From Mycetocola manganoxydans (lineage in GTDB: Bacteria; Actinomycetota; Actinomycetes; Actinomycetales; Microbacteriaceae): 64,000 bases of DNA. The position numbers were made by a program, and so were the translations under genes. Under the pieces are notes generated by a model. The model was not told where the DNA came from, ran no database searches, and saw only the letters and a list, made by a program, of their open reading frames with translations. This document shows positions 18,309 through 28,400 of the stretch, piece by piece (the first letter of the stretch is position 1; the number at the start of each line of letters is the position of its first letter). The DNA is taken from NCBI RefSeq assembly GCF_003667545.1, contig NZ_RCUV01000017.1, positions 29,879 through 93,878 on the forward strand, written 5' to 3'.

Positions 18309-20453
18309 ATGACACTCGACAGCGTCACGGAGCCGGGCGTCGACGCGCCCGAAGGCGCCGTTATGGAAGGCCCACCAGCTAAGACTGACCTCGACCGGAA
18401 GATAAACAGGTTCTTTGCCGGCTCGGTCGTGCGCAAGGACTTGGTGAAGGCGGTCAAGGGCAACGCGATCGTGCCCTCGTATGTGCTGGAGTACCTGCTC
18501 GGCCAGTATGCGGCATCCGACGACGAAGCAACCATTCAGGCCGGGATCGAGGCAGTACGGAAGATCCTCGCCGATCATTACGTGCAGCGAAACCAGGCGG
18601 AGTTGGTGAAGTCCACGATCAAGGAGCGCGGTCGTCACCGGGTGATCGACAAAGTGACGGTCACCCTCAACGAGAAGGACGATGTCTATCAGGCGGAGTT
18701 CGCGAACCTCGGCATCAAGGGCGTTCTAGTCGAAAGCGCAACGATCAAGGCACATCCGAAACTGCTTGTAGGTGGTGTTTGGTGCATCTGCGACGTCGAG
18801 TACTTCCACACGGATGACGCACGCTCGGTGCCGTGGATCCTCGGCTCACTCAAGCCGATTCAGATGTCGAGCTTCGACTTCGACGGATATCTCGCCGGGC
18901 GCAGGGAGTTTACGACCGATGAGTGGATCGACCTGCTCATCCAATCGATCGGTTTCAATCCCGACATGTTCGGCCGGCGGGCCAAGCTCATCCAGCTTGT
19001 GCGCCTCATCCCGTTTGTGGAACGCAACTACAACCTTGTCGAACTCGGACCGAAGGGCACCGGCAAGTCGCACATCTTCTCCGAGTTCTCGCCCCACGGG
19101 ATGCTGATATCCGGCGGCGAGGTCACGGTGCCGAAGCTCTTCATCAACAATGCCAACGGTCGTCTTGGCCTCGTCGGCTACTGGGACGTCGTCGCCTTCG
19201 ACGAGTTCGCGGGCAAGAAGAAGCGCACAGACAAGTCGCTGGTCGACATCATGAAGAACTACATGGCTAACAAGTCCTTCTCGAGGGGAACCTCAGTCGA
19301 AGGAGCCGAAGCTTCGATGGTTTTCGTCGGCAACACCTCGCACACGGTGCCGTACATGCTCAAGCACTCCGACCTTTTCGACGAACTCCCCGAGAGCTAT
19401 CACGACTCCGCCTACCTCGACCGGTTGCACCACTACATACCGGGCTGGGAAGTTGACACCATCCGCAGCGAAATGTTCTCGAATGGGTACGGCTTCGTCG
19501 TCGACTACATCGCCGAAGTACTCAAGTCGATGCGGAACTCCGACCACTCGGACCGTTACCAGCAGCACTTCACCCTGGGCTCGGACATCTCAACGCGCGA
19601 CCGTGATGGCATCCACAAGACCTTCTCGGGGCTGATGAAGCTGCTCTTCCCGCACGAAGAGGCGACGCAGGAGGAGATCGCGGAGGTCCTGCGCCTCGCT
19701 ATCGAGGGACGCAAGCGCGTCAAGGATCAGATCCTGCGCATTGATTCGACGATGGCCGACGTGAAGTTCGGGTACTCGGACACTGCTGGCGTTTGGCACG
19801 CGGTCTCAACGCTCGAAGAAGACGAGTACCCCGCGTATTACCACCGTCGCCATGCAGGAGCAGGCGACAATTCCGCGAGCGATGAGCAGGGCGAACCCTC
19901 GTCTAACAACACCGTCGTTGAGGAGCCACCTGCGGTTGCACCGCCGGTCGCGCAGACCCTCTTCGAGGGGCACCGGGAGTTCCAGGAGAACCAGCGCGGC
20001 GTCTCCTACGACACGATCCTGCTGCCGTACCTGCTCGGGTCCGGGGAGATCACGATCGTCGACCCGTACATCCGACTACCGCATCAGGGGCGAAACCTCG
20101 TCGACCTCCTCGCCCTCCTCGCGGCGGCAAAAGATCCCGCCGACGAGATCGCTGTCACCCTCGTGACGAAGGAAGACACCGGCGAGTTCCATAGGCAGCA
20201 CCTCCTAATGCTGAAGGAGATACAGGACGGGGCCGCGACCGTCGGGATCAACTTCTCGGTCACTTGGGACGAGTCAATCCACGACCGGTCAATCCGCGCC
20301 GACAACGGCTGGAAGATTCTGCTCGGGCGAGGCCTCGATATCTTCCAGAAGGGCTCCGGCAGTCAGTACGACCTCGGCGCTCGACGCCAGGAGTTCCGGC
20401 AGGTTGTCGCGTTTGGCGTTAGTTACTTCCGCAGTGGGACGGAGCCAGAATGA
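18309..20453 (+). CDS. brxL: BrxL-type Lon-related ATPase with C-terminal MITD1-like domain
   Basis: A 714-aa protein. The AAA core has Walker A GPKGTGKS at residues 247-254 and a Walker B VVAFDEFAG near 295-303, as in BrxL proteins, which are Lon-related and bind DNA as multimers. The last ~150 residues (about 560-710) differ from a Lon protease domain. They read EITIVDPYIRLPHQ ... SIHDRSIRADNGWKILLGRG ... LDIF, which closely parallels the C-terminal phospholipase-D-like domain of human MITD1 (EDPYIR, SIHDREIRFNNGW, IGRGLDYF). ATG at 18309 has AGGACAGGA upstream. It is the last core BREX gene, and its stop overlaps a 53-aa ORF as ATGA. I see no Lon catalytic Ser-Lys pair that I can place. 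Confidence 0.88.
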   Translation: MTLDSVTEPGVDAPEGAVMEGPPAKTDLDRKINRFFAGSVVRKDLVKAVKGNAIVPSYVLEYLLGQYAASDDEATIQAGIEAVRKILADHYVQRNQAELVKSTIKERGRHRVIDKVTVTLNEKDDVYQAEFANLGIKGVLVESATIKAHPKLLVGGVWCICDVEYFHTDDARSVPWILGSLKPIQMSSFDFDGYLAGRREFTTDEWIDLLIQSIGFNPDMFGRRAKLIQLVRLIPFVERNYNLVELGPKGTGKSHIFSEFSPHGMLISGGEVTVPKLFINNANGRLGLVGYWDVVAFDEFAGKKKRTDKSLVDIMKNYMANKSFSRGTSVEGAEASMVFVGNTSHTVPYMLKHSDLFDELPESYHDSAYLDRLHHYIPGWEVDTIRSEMFSNGYGFVVDYIAEVLKSMRNSDHSDRYQQHFTLGSDISTRDRDGIHKTFSGLMKLLFPHEEATQEEIAEVLRLAIEGRKRVKDQILRIDSTMADVKFGYSDTAGVWHAVSTLEEDEYPAYYHRRHAGAGDNSASDEQGEPSSNNTVVEEPPAVAPPVAQTLFEGHREFQENQRGVSYDTILLPYLLGSGEITIVDPYIRLPHQGRNLVDLLALLAAAKDPADEIAVTLVTKEDTGEFHRQHLLMLKEIQDGAATVGINFSVTWDESIHDRSIRADNGWKILLGRGLDIFQKGSGSQYDLGARRQEFRQVVAFGVSYFRSGTEPE

Positions 20454-20611
20454 CCGACCTGAGCTTTGCGGAAAGGGCTTCGACCTGGGACGAGGTGGAC
20501 TCGTGGCGAATCCCTGCAGGCTTGCAGTTCGACTCGCGAATTCCTGAGTCGATGAGATTTCTGGTCAGAAGGGCGCGCCGACTCCATGCGCTCGTCTCTG
20601 ACTGCGCGTAG
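20450..20611 (+). CDS. Small 53-aa ORF coupled to brxL, or 5' part of the GTPase gene
   Basis: ATG at 20450 overlaps the brxL stop as ATGA and opens a 53-codon frame ending with TAG at 20609-20611. The product begins MTDLSFAERASTWDEVDSW and ends RRARRLHALVSDCA. The downstream GTPase frame is the same reading frame, with no stop between this TAG and GTG at 20630, and that GTG has no ribosome site. So this may be the true N-terminus of the GTPase, cut by an amber codon, rather than a separate small protein. A sequencing error, a nonsense mutation or read-through are all possible. Confidence 0.5.
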   Translation: MTDLSFAERASTWDEVDSWRIPAGLQFDSRIPESMRFLVRRARRLHALVSDCA

Positions 20612-20629
20612 CGGCCCCGGTTTCATGCG

Positions 20630-22876
20630 GTGTCGGCTATTTCGCAATTACAGCGTGACCTGGGTTGGCCCGTGATCTGGCGCGTTTCCAGTCAACCTAG
20701 GACCACGGGGCAGGAGTGGGCGCGCGAGACTCTCTTTGGGGGCGATGTTGCGTCACGATCTTCCCCACGAGTCTTCAAGGAGCGTGTTGTGGCATGCGCT
20801 GGAGAGGCGGCCCGCGCTCTCGAGCTAGCGGCCGAAGAGTTGGAGGGGCTGACTGGCCACACCGAACTTCATCAGCTACACGTGGCTTTCATCGATGGGC
20901 TCCGGGAGAGTTCGTCGCAACTCGCGAGCGTCCGCGAGGACCTCGCAGGGCGGGATGTGGAGCGACCCTTTCGAGTCGTCCTCATGGGGCGGACTATGGC
21001 TGGAAAGAGCACCCTGTTCGAATACCTGTCGGGTGGAGATGGAACACGTGTCGGGGATGGTGGCCAGCGTTATACCCGTGAGATCTCCATCCGGACCGCG
21101 ATCGATCTCGACGTGGAAATCGTCGACACACCGGGTGTCGGCGCCATGGACGGCCAGGAGGACTATGAGACGGCTTTCAGCCAGGTCGCCGATGCAGACC
21201 TGATTCTTTGGGTCGCGACCAATGAAGCCACCCAGGAGCAGACCGGTCGAGCACTCGAGCGGCTCTCAGATCTTGGGAAGCCCATCTTCGTTGCTCTCAA
21301 TTGTCTCGCCGATGTTAGTGACGAGATCGGCTTGATGGACATGCTCGAGGAACCAGAGCTTGTGTTCGGAGGCGATGCTGAAGGCAACCTGGCGCCCATT
21401 CGGCGCCACTTGTCAAAGGCAGGAGGGCAGGACCTCGGTGTTGTGGCGATCCACGCCCAGGCAGCGCGGCTCTCGATCTCGGGCGAACTGACCGACGACG
21501 AATCCCGGGTACTGCACCAAAACAGTCGTATCGACTCGCTGATCACGGCGATTCGCCAGCAGCGGGATCGCACCGCGGAGCTGCGCAGGCTTGTAAGCAT
21601 TGGCGACGTCTTGCGAGTTGAGCTCTTGGAGACGGCCAGTTCGCTTGCCGACGCAGTCCTTGTCGCACGTGCCGCGCTCGAAGCGAGTAGAGGCAGCCAG
21701 CGTGAGTTTCAAACGCGCGCCGATCGGCGCATTGCGGACGCATACGAGGAGCTCAACGCCGCTTTTGCCGGCGCCATCACGTCCCGTGAACGGTGGATCG
21801 AGCTAGTTGAAGTGGACCAGAGCGACCGCAGGATCAATCAACAGTGGGACCAAGAAATCGCCCTGCTCCGCGCAGAAATTGAAGGGTCCGGGGCTGACAT
21901 TGGTCAGCGTCTGGAAGCTGCGCTCAAGGTGATTGCACTCGATGTTGCCGATGACTGGTCCCAGTTGGACATCGGGGGCTTCCGTGATCTTGGAGGTCGG
22001 GGCGCGATCTGGGGCAATCGGCTGGTGAAGCTCGGTGGGCGGGTCGCTGCTGGAGTGGGCGTCGGTAGTCTCAGCGCGTGGGCTGGGGCTGCTGCCGGGG
22101 CCAAGATCGGCGCACTGGCCGGCACGGCTATTGGCCCGGGTCTTGGTACTGCTATTGGACTAGGCGCAGGCGCTCTCATCGGCCTTGTCGTAGGACTCCT
22201 CCCCGCCGGTCGGTTCTTCGACTGGCTCGGGGACAAAGCGTTCCGGAGTTCGTCGGAAGTCCATGAGCGCCGACGTCAAAAGGTCCGAGATCAGTTGGCA
22301 CCGTTACTCAAGGAACTCAACGAGAAGCTCAAATCCGCCAGTGGTGAAATGAAACGCACTTGGGTGCAGGCGGTGGAAGACGAGGTCGCACGTCAGTCTG
22401 CCGCTAGTGACTCCGTAGAGCACTCATTGGCGGTCCTTTTGCGCATCTCATCCGAAGAACTTGATCCTGCCCTGACTCGGGTCGATACCGAACTCGCCCG
22501 CGAGATCCTGCGCAACATCGGTCGTTCTCGGGCAGCTTCAGCAGTCACGCGTGCCACGCGCTGGCGCGGAGCGGGTATGGCAGTCGAACTGCTCGAACCT
22601 GCATTCAGCGAGATGGTGCTCTTTCCCGTCGACGACGCCGTGGAGCGCATGCTGCCGACATCAGCGCTGGCCACCATGCCGGCCAGCGCGCTCCAGGTGA
22701 TCCGGAGCTTGACGGATCGCGAGATAACCGTCCACACGATGCAACAGGACCGTCTTCTTCTCACCTTGGGTTCGCCCGCGACACCGGGCGTTCGGGAAGC
22801 TTGGGAAGCTCTCGCCCAAGCTCATACGAGTATCAAAACACGAATCAACGTATCGGTCGAAGGAGACGCAAAGTGA
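20630..22876 (+). CDS. Dynamin-like GTPase with glycine-zipper membrane region
   Basis: A 748-aa dynamin-superfamily GTPase. G1 is GRTMAGKST at residues 120-128 and G3 is DTPG at 166-169, followed by the G4-like VALNCLAD. After a long helical stalk comes a Gly/Ala-rich hydrophobic stretch at about 470-528 (ARVGVGSL-like, then GAKIGALAGTAIGPGLG), which fits membrane insertion as in bacterial dynamin-like proteins. The start is unsure: GTG at 20630 lacks a ribosome site, and the frame continues upstream across a TAG codon into a 53-codon ORF that is coupled to brxL. Its end overlaps the second GTPase as GTGA. Paired dynamin-like proteins remodel membranes (LeoA/DynA type); a phage-defence role with BREX is inferred. 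Confidence 0.8.
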   Translation: MSAISQLQRDLGWPVIWRVSSQPRTTGQEWARETLFGGDVASRSSPRVFKERVVACAGEAARALELAAEELEGLTGHTELHQLHVAFIDGLRESSSQLASVREDLAGRDVERPFRVVLMGRTMAGKSTLFEYLSGGDGTRVGDGGQRYTREISIRTAIDLDVEIVDTPGVGAMDGQEDYETAFSQVADADLILWVATNEATQEQTGRALERLSDLGKPIFVALNCLADVSDEIGLMDMLEEPELVFGGDAEGNLAPIRRHLSKAGGQDLGVVAIHAQAARLSISGELTDDESRVLHQNSRIDSLITAIRQQRDRTAELRRLVSIGDVLRVELLETASSLADAVLVARAALEASRGSQREFQTRADRRIADAYEELNAAFAGAITSRERWIELVEVDQSDRRINQQWDQEIALLRAEIEGSGADIGQRLEAALKVIALDVADDWSQLDIGGFRDLGGRGAIWGNRLVKLGGRVAAGVGVGSLSAWAGAAAGAKIGALAGTAIGPGLGTAIGLGAGALIGLVVGLLPAGRFFDWLGDKAFRSSSEVHERRRQKVRDQLAPLLKELNEKLKSASGEMKRTWVQAVEDEVARQSAASDSVEHSLAVLLRISSEELDPALTRVDTELAREILRNIGRSRAASAVTRATRWRGAGMAVELLEPAFSEMVLFPVDDAVERMLPTSALATMPASALQVIRSLTDREITVHTMQQDRLLLTLGSPATPGVREAWEALAQAHTSIKTRINVSVEGDAK

Positions 22877-24591
22877 CAAAGGTTCTCATCCACGAGCTCC
22901 CTGAACAGACCCAGGAGTTACTGACCCGGTTACGAAGTGCCCTGCAGACGAGCTCGGGAGCGCTTGCTGAGCAGCTTCTTATTCGTGCGCGGATGGAACC
23001 AAGCCAGAAGCCAAGGATGGTTGTCACTGGTCAGTTCAGTAGCGGCAAGTCGAGCCTAGTCAGGGCTCTCACGGACGGCGACGTCGACCCGGTGATCGAT
23101 GCGGACATTGCCACAGACGAAGTCACGGATTACCCCTGGGACGGCGCCGTCATACTCGTGGATACGCCTGGCGTTCAGTCGGGTCTGCGAAGTCACGATG
23201 AACTGGCTTTGGAAGCGATTGGCAGAGCCGACTTCATCCTGTTCGTCGTCACTGTAAATCTCTTCGATGACGCGTCCAGGGACTACTTACGGCACCTCGC
23301 GAACGAGCTTCAGCTCTTCGGCCAAATGCTCCTCGTGATCACGCGAGCTGGCACTCGGCCAGCAGCCGAGGGCGTGCGCGAGCAAGCGGTCAAAGATGCA
23401 CTTGGCACAGCAACATTCAATCTCCCGGTGGCTGAGGTCGACTCCGTGCTCTACATGAGAAGCCTTGAAGGCGGCGCGAAGGCCGAACTCCTGCGGGATC
23501 GGTCTGGCATCGACGAGTTGCGCGCAGCAATCAACAAAATGAGCGAGGACCGTGGCGACCTAGCCCAGCTCAGACAGCCACTCCACCTGATTCGCCAACT
23601 GTGCGATGAGGCGCAGCAGCTCTTCGTGAAGGACGAACGCTCACGGTCCGCGCTTGCGCTGCTCTCCAAACAAAGGGCTGTCGTTTCCCATCGACGCTTC
23701 ATGCTCGAGCGCGCGTTCGTTGGCGCCGAGGCGGAGTTCAAGTCGCAGTGCTTAGTAGACGTAACGGGGTTCGTTGACATTGTTACCCGTCTCGACGCAG
23801 CCGACGTGACGGCTCAAGACGTGCTGGACGCGGCCGAAGCGAGGCTCGTGGAATCGCTCGAGCGCCACGCAGGGCAGTTCGCGGGTGCGATCAACCGGCT
23901 GACACAGGCACAGTTAGACACGTTGTCCGAAGAGCTTCTGGAAATCAGTCAGAGCAACCGAGTTGAGCGCCTTCTCCGTCCGACCGGCGACATCTCGCTG
24001 GAGTCCCCGAATCAAGTGCGAAGCGAATCGTCGGATGGGGCAACGTCTCCTCTGCCCTCGCATGCCGTGGATTGGGACATGGTCCGTGACCTGCTCCAAA
24101 GAGGCCAGGGCTGGTGGGGAGCTGGTGACGGGCTCCAGCAGGCATCTGGATCCATCGGCCACAAGATCGTGAAGGATGTCGGCCATACATTCGGCCACAA
24201 GTTCAAGCCGTGGCAAGCAGTGAAGCTTGCCGACAAGATCGGCAAGGCAGCCAAAGTCGGCGGTTTTGTCATCCAGATCGGCCTGGCTGGCTACGAGGTT
24301 CTGAAGAACGAACGCGAGGCGCGCCAAGCTCAGATCGAAAGCGATCGCCAGCATTCGGCCCTCGTCACCGAGATCATGGGCCACGCCGACAAGATCGCAA
24401 CAAGTGCGCGTCAGAAACTTCGGGCAATCGTTGACCCACCTATGGACGAGCTACTTGCAGACCTTCAGGTGGCCCAGGATTTGATTCTCAGCGCTGATCA
24501 GGCGCGCGGTGAAGCAGGAATCGAGCTTCGCGCGATTGCCACTGAGGCTGATCGCCTGCTGAGTTACAGCTCTGCGCAGGCGTGGCTCTGA
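22873..24591 (+). CDS. Second dynamin-like GTPase
   Basis: A 572-aa partner of the preceding gene. G1 is GQFSSGKS at residues 53-60 and G3 is DTPGVQSG at 97-104; the G4 region reads LLVITRAG, which departs from the usual TKxD. A helical stalk follows, then a weakly hydrophobic C-terminal segment (KVGGFVIQIGLAGYEVL). The start is GTG at 22873, overlapping the previous stop as GTGA, with AAGGAG about 9 bases upstream; an in-frame ATG at 22801 is rejected because it lies deep in the previous gene. Tandem dynamin-like genes usually form hetero-oligomers at membranes. It is the last gene of the BREX-linked transcript before an 890-base gap. Confidence 0.8.
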   Translation: MTKVLIHELPEQTQELLTRLRSALQTSSGALAEQLLIRARMEPSQKPRMVVTGQFSSGKSSLVRALTDGDVDPVIDADIATDEVTDYPWDGAVILVDTPGVQSGLRSHDELALEAIGRADFILFVVTVNLFDDASRDYLRHLANELQLFGQMLLVITRAGTRPAAEGVREQAVKDALGTATFNLPVAEVDSVLYMRSLEGGAKAELLRDRSGIDELRAAINKMSEDRGDLAQLRQPLHLIRQLCDEAQQLFVKDERSRSALALLSKQRAVVSHRRFMLERAFVGAEAEFKSQCLVDVTGFVDIVTRLDAADVTAQDVLDAAEARLVESLERHAGQFAGAINRLTQAQLDTLSEELLEISQSNRVERLLRPTGDISLESPNQVRSESSDGATSPLPSHAVDWDMVRDLLQRGQGWWGAGDGLQQASGSIGHKIVKDVGHTFGHKFKPWQAVKLADKIGKAAKVGGFVIQIGLAGYEVLKNEREARQAQIESDRQHSALVTEIMGHADKIATSARQKLRAIVDPPMDELLADLQVAQDLILSADQARGEAGIELRAIATEADRLLSYSSAQAWL

Positions 24592-25483
24592 CGCTGCACA
24601 AGGGGTTGGGCCAAGAACACTTCCGCCCCGGCCTTGCTATACCCGGCCATGACGTTGGTGACAGTCGAGAGTCTGATCTGAGGAGATCCTTCGTTCAGAA
24701 ACCGCAACCCACGCTGCGGCACGAGCGGCGCGGTTTGCGCCGGTCGGTGAAAGAGATCAGCTCTTTCGCCGCCCTAAACTTCGCGCGCTATATCAATTAC
24801 CTCCCCTGGGGTGCCGGTGGTGCCTCCTACGAGTGAACGGGGCAGAGGCGGTTGCCAAAGGTCGATGCGAGATCCGGAGAAGTCTGCATGCTTCCGCGTT
24901 GCTCACCCCGTCGTGCATCAGCTGCCAATACGCGTCGCCCGCTCCACTCGGCGTTGCTGCGCGGCCGAGAGCACTGCACCGAGTCGCTGCTCGGCATGCC
25001 GGCGGTCAGTGACCCGGCCGACGTCGGCTTCCGATACGAGCACTCGGGACGTGGTGAACCCGAGATCCGCGATTGTCTTGGCCGGCGTCTTGCCCGCCCG
25101 ACGCAGGTGCGGGTACAACTCGCGCAGCCAGCGGTAGCCGACTTCCTTATCGATACCGGCGTCGCGGCCGGAGGGTCCGGAACCGCGGCCTTCTTCATTT
25201 TCGGCAAGAAGCCGAACCCCTGCTGCTGACCAAGAAATACGAAATTATTCCGAACCACTTAAGAAGTAGGTGTTGCTTCGATCAATAGAATCCCGCGTGC
25301 CTCATACGGCCGCTGCAATTAGTGATCCAGTCCTGGGAGTAGAGCAATGACTCCCCCGATTGTAGTTGGGCTACTTACTGGCCGTCGTCGCACTCGTTTG
25401 TGGACCTCGGCAGATCGAGCGTCAGACGGTATTGGAATGAAGAGCTTAACGCGTCGGCGGCGCTACCGGCTGCTAGCTCTTAG
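24592..25483. other. Intergenic stretch between the BREX-GTPase operon and the relaxase
   Basis: About 890 bases with no convincing intact gene. It contains a minus-strand open frame that may be a transposase remnant (24,918-25,244). A 42-codon plus-strand ORF at 25,347-25,475 has GGGAG before its ATG but an Arg-rich, unconvincing product. I see no strong rho-independent terminator. The stretch probably marks an old junction between island modules. Confidence 0.5.
24918..25244 (-). pseudogene. Possible gene remnant (HTH-like, unrecognised)
   Basis: An open minus-strand frame of about 108 codons bounded by stops and without a supported start. It contains DAGIDKEVGYRWLRELYPHL and then TIADLGFTTSRVLV. 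The first part resembles the helix-turn-helix opening of some actinobacterial transposases, but I cannot name a family. No terminal inverted repeats were found. It is best read as a fragment left by an earlier insertion. Confidence 0.3.
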
Positions 25484-28400
25484 CTAGAACCGGAGGCCGA
25501 CAGGCTTGCGTCCTGACCGAATGACGACTCCTGATGTCTCGAAAGCATGTCCCTGTTCCGCGAGTTGCTGCGCCGCGCGGAGTGCGGCACGAGCACGGGC
25601 GGCGTCCCGTTCCTGGGCCATCGTTCGAGGTGACGGACCGAGGGCTCTCGCACTAACGACCCCGTAACGGTCCCGGTACGCGGCGACCGTGCATGCGGAT
25701 CGCCGCCACGCGGCTGCGGCGGAGCCGCGCGGTGTCGGCCCCAACGTCAGGGCCCACGGGGCCCTGGTAAGCAATGCCGCATCTAGTACGACACTTGCTC
25801 GTGCCTCCATCATCTCGCTGCGCTCGTCGAGAGCGCGCCGCATGTCAGGTTCCATCGGTCCCAGCGCTGGCGGGATGAGCCCGACCAACAGGGCTGGCTC
25901 GCGCCCGGGACGACTGGCACCGCCGTTTCGGGCTATCGCTGAGGCGATCCGGCTGTGCAGGACGGCGGCGACGTCCTCGGCGTCGTCGAATCCGCGGGCC
26001 ACAACGGTCCGCTGGAGGAGGCTTCTGACATTCAAGTGAAGTGCCTCGGCTCGACGGAGTTCTGCCGTCAGCGCCCCGAACGCGTCCGAATGGACGGCGT
26101 CGTTGGCCTGGCTTGGAGCGAGCCCGATGTCCCGCAGGATCGAAGCCCACCTCTCCCGTTGCGCGGCCGCGGCGATGGTTTCGTACTCTGCGGCGAGTTG
26201 CGCGATCGATCCCCATGCGTCCTGCTCCCCCGCGATCGTCGCGTGCGCAGACGATTCGGCACCGACGTGCTGCAGCACGCCATAGAGGACACTGCGCGCT
26301 GTCGGGTCGGTGTCATTGCCCGGGCGAGGTCCAACGTGCGCGACATCCGGCTGATCGACAGCCACGTAGGCCGTGTTTGTCTCGCGGCCTCGCGTCATGG
26401 CGACGTAGAAGTTCTCTCGCGTCATGCTGGAGGCGACGACGACGTGCGCGGTGTCGGTGGTGATGCCTTGCGCACGGTGAGAGGTGATCGCGTAGCCGAG
26501 TTCAATGTGGCGCTGGCTGTATTCAGCGGGAAGTAACACGCTGCTTCTTCTCTCGTGCGGTCGGAGTTCGACCGAGCCGTTTCGGTGCACTGCGACCACG
26601 GTCCACTGGTCTCCATTGCGCACCCACGACCGCCCCGCGCGAAGCCGCCGGTCATTCCGGCGTGTGATCACGGTGTCACCGACGCCCGCGCGGGTCCCGT
26701 CATGAAGGGCCACTTCACGGAGAGCATCGACACGACCCTCCAGAATCAGTTCCGTCCGCGCGCGCAGGTTCAGCGACGCCACCGCCTCGTTCGAATCACT
26801 GATCAGAAGCGTTCGCTTGCCGGCATGGGTGTCACTTCTCCAAGCCTCATATGCGGCATCCGCCATTACGTCAGTGCTGCCTTCGCGGATGCGATCATGT
26901 GCGACGTACAGCTCGATGGACTCGGGGTCGCCGTGACGCAGCCCGAGGGATGCCCCCTTCTCCCACTCTTCGGCAAACCGGTAGACGTCGACGAGCTCAG
27001 GCGCATCCGACCGATTATGAACCAGTAGCGAGAACCCTCCGCCTGCATCGACTGACTGGAGCTGGGCGTGATCGCCAACCAGAAGGACTTTCGCGCCGGA
27101 GTCGGAAGCGAGCGCGGTCACCCTGTCTAGGGACAGTGTCCCTGCGAGAGACGCCTCGTCGATGATCGCGAGTTGACCGGAGCGGAAAGTCGCTCCGTGA
27201 ACCAAGTGGTTCTGCCACCATTTGGCCAAGTTTTCGGTGGGGATGCCGAGATCCTCCCCCAGAACCTGCGCGGCGGCCGCCGAGGGGGCAAGCCCGATGA
27301 CTGATCCCGCACCGTGTGCCGCCTCCCAGGCTTGCCGGAGCGCGTACATTGCCGTTGTCTTGCCGGCGCCGGCCGGGCCCACGAGGACATCGATGACGCG
27401 TCCGGACCCAGCGATTTTCTCGAGCGCCCCGAGCTGATTATCGGCGAGTACATCCACACCGGGCATCGGCGTCCGGGAAACCGAACGCAAGGTTGCCAGT
27501 GCGACTCGTGGTCCTTTCTCATTAGCTGCGCGTTCAAGCAGTCGGGTCTCCGCGTCGAGCAGCTCCGACGACGTGAACACGAGGGAGCGCCTCGGGCGGA
27601 ACACTGATGTCCCATCCTCTCGCCGGAATGCCTCCGGACTCGACGCCAGATCGGGCGGCGTGATCCTCAGCGACGCGCGTTCGGCGGCATCGACGACACG
27701 GTCGAGGACGGCTTCGCGCTCGGATGCCGACGCGAATCGGAGCCCCATGGTCTGGCGCGCCGCTTCGGCTACGAGGTTCCAATGCCGCCAGGTGGACCGC
27801 TTCTCGCTAACCGCCGTCATCACGCTCAACCCCAGCGAATGGACGGCTTCGGGCGGCACCTCCTCTGCACGTATCAGCAGCGCCGGGGAGCCGGCGGAGG
27901 CGGTGCTCGCCCATGTCGTTGCATCCCGTTCCAGCACCTGTTCCGCTCGTGCACGCCATTCTCTGGTGAGTTCTGTGAGCGAGCGCACTTGCTTTGACGG
28001 TCGTGTGGACAGCGCGGCCTGAGCGCGCAGCTTCATGATGGTGGCCGGCCCGGGACGACGACCGCGCCTTCCCACGTACGCCTCAATTAACTCGTCCGTC
28101 TCGACATCGATGTGTCGCGACCTGGTCGAGAATTCCGCGACGAGCGCCTCGGGAATGAAGCTGATCGCCCACGCGGGGTGGCGATCTCTCCCCCGCTCCC
28201 TCCTCTCCCACTGCACGCCGAGCGCTCGAGTGAGCGCGTCGGCGAACAGGGCTTCATGTAGTTCGGAAAGCGCAACCACTGCCGCGTGCATCGGTCGGCC
28301 GTCGAGAGAGCGCCACTTGCTGTCGAACACGGTTTGCACTTTGTTGCTGATCACCACGTGCGTGTGCAGGTGAGGGTCACTGGCCCGGCTGTCGAAATGG

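Noticed and set aside
24592..25483. Complete insertion sequence in the gap
   Set aside because: No terminal inverted repeats, target duplication or full transposase frame could be found, only one open fragment.
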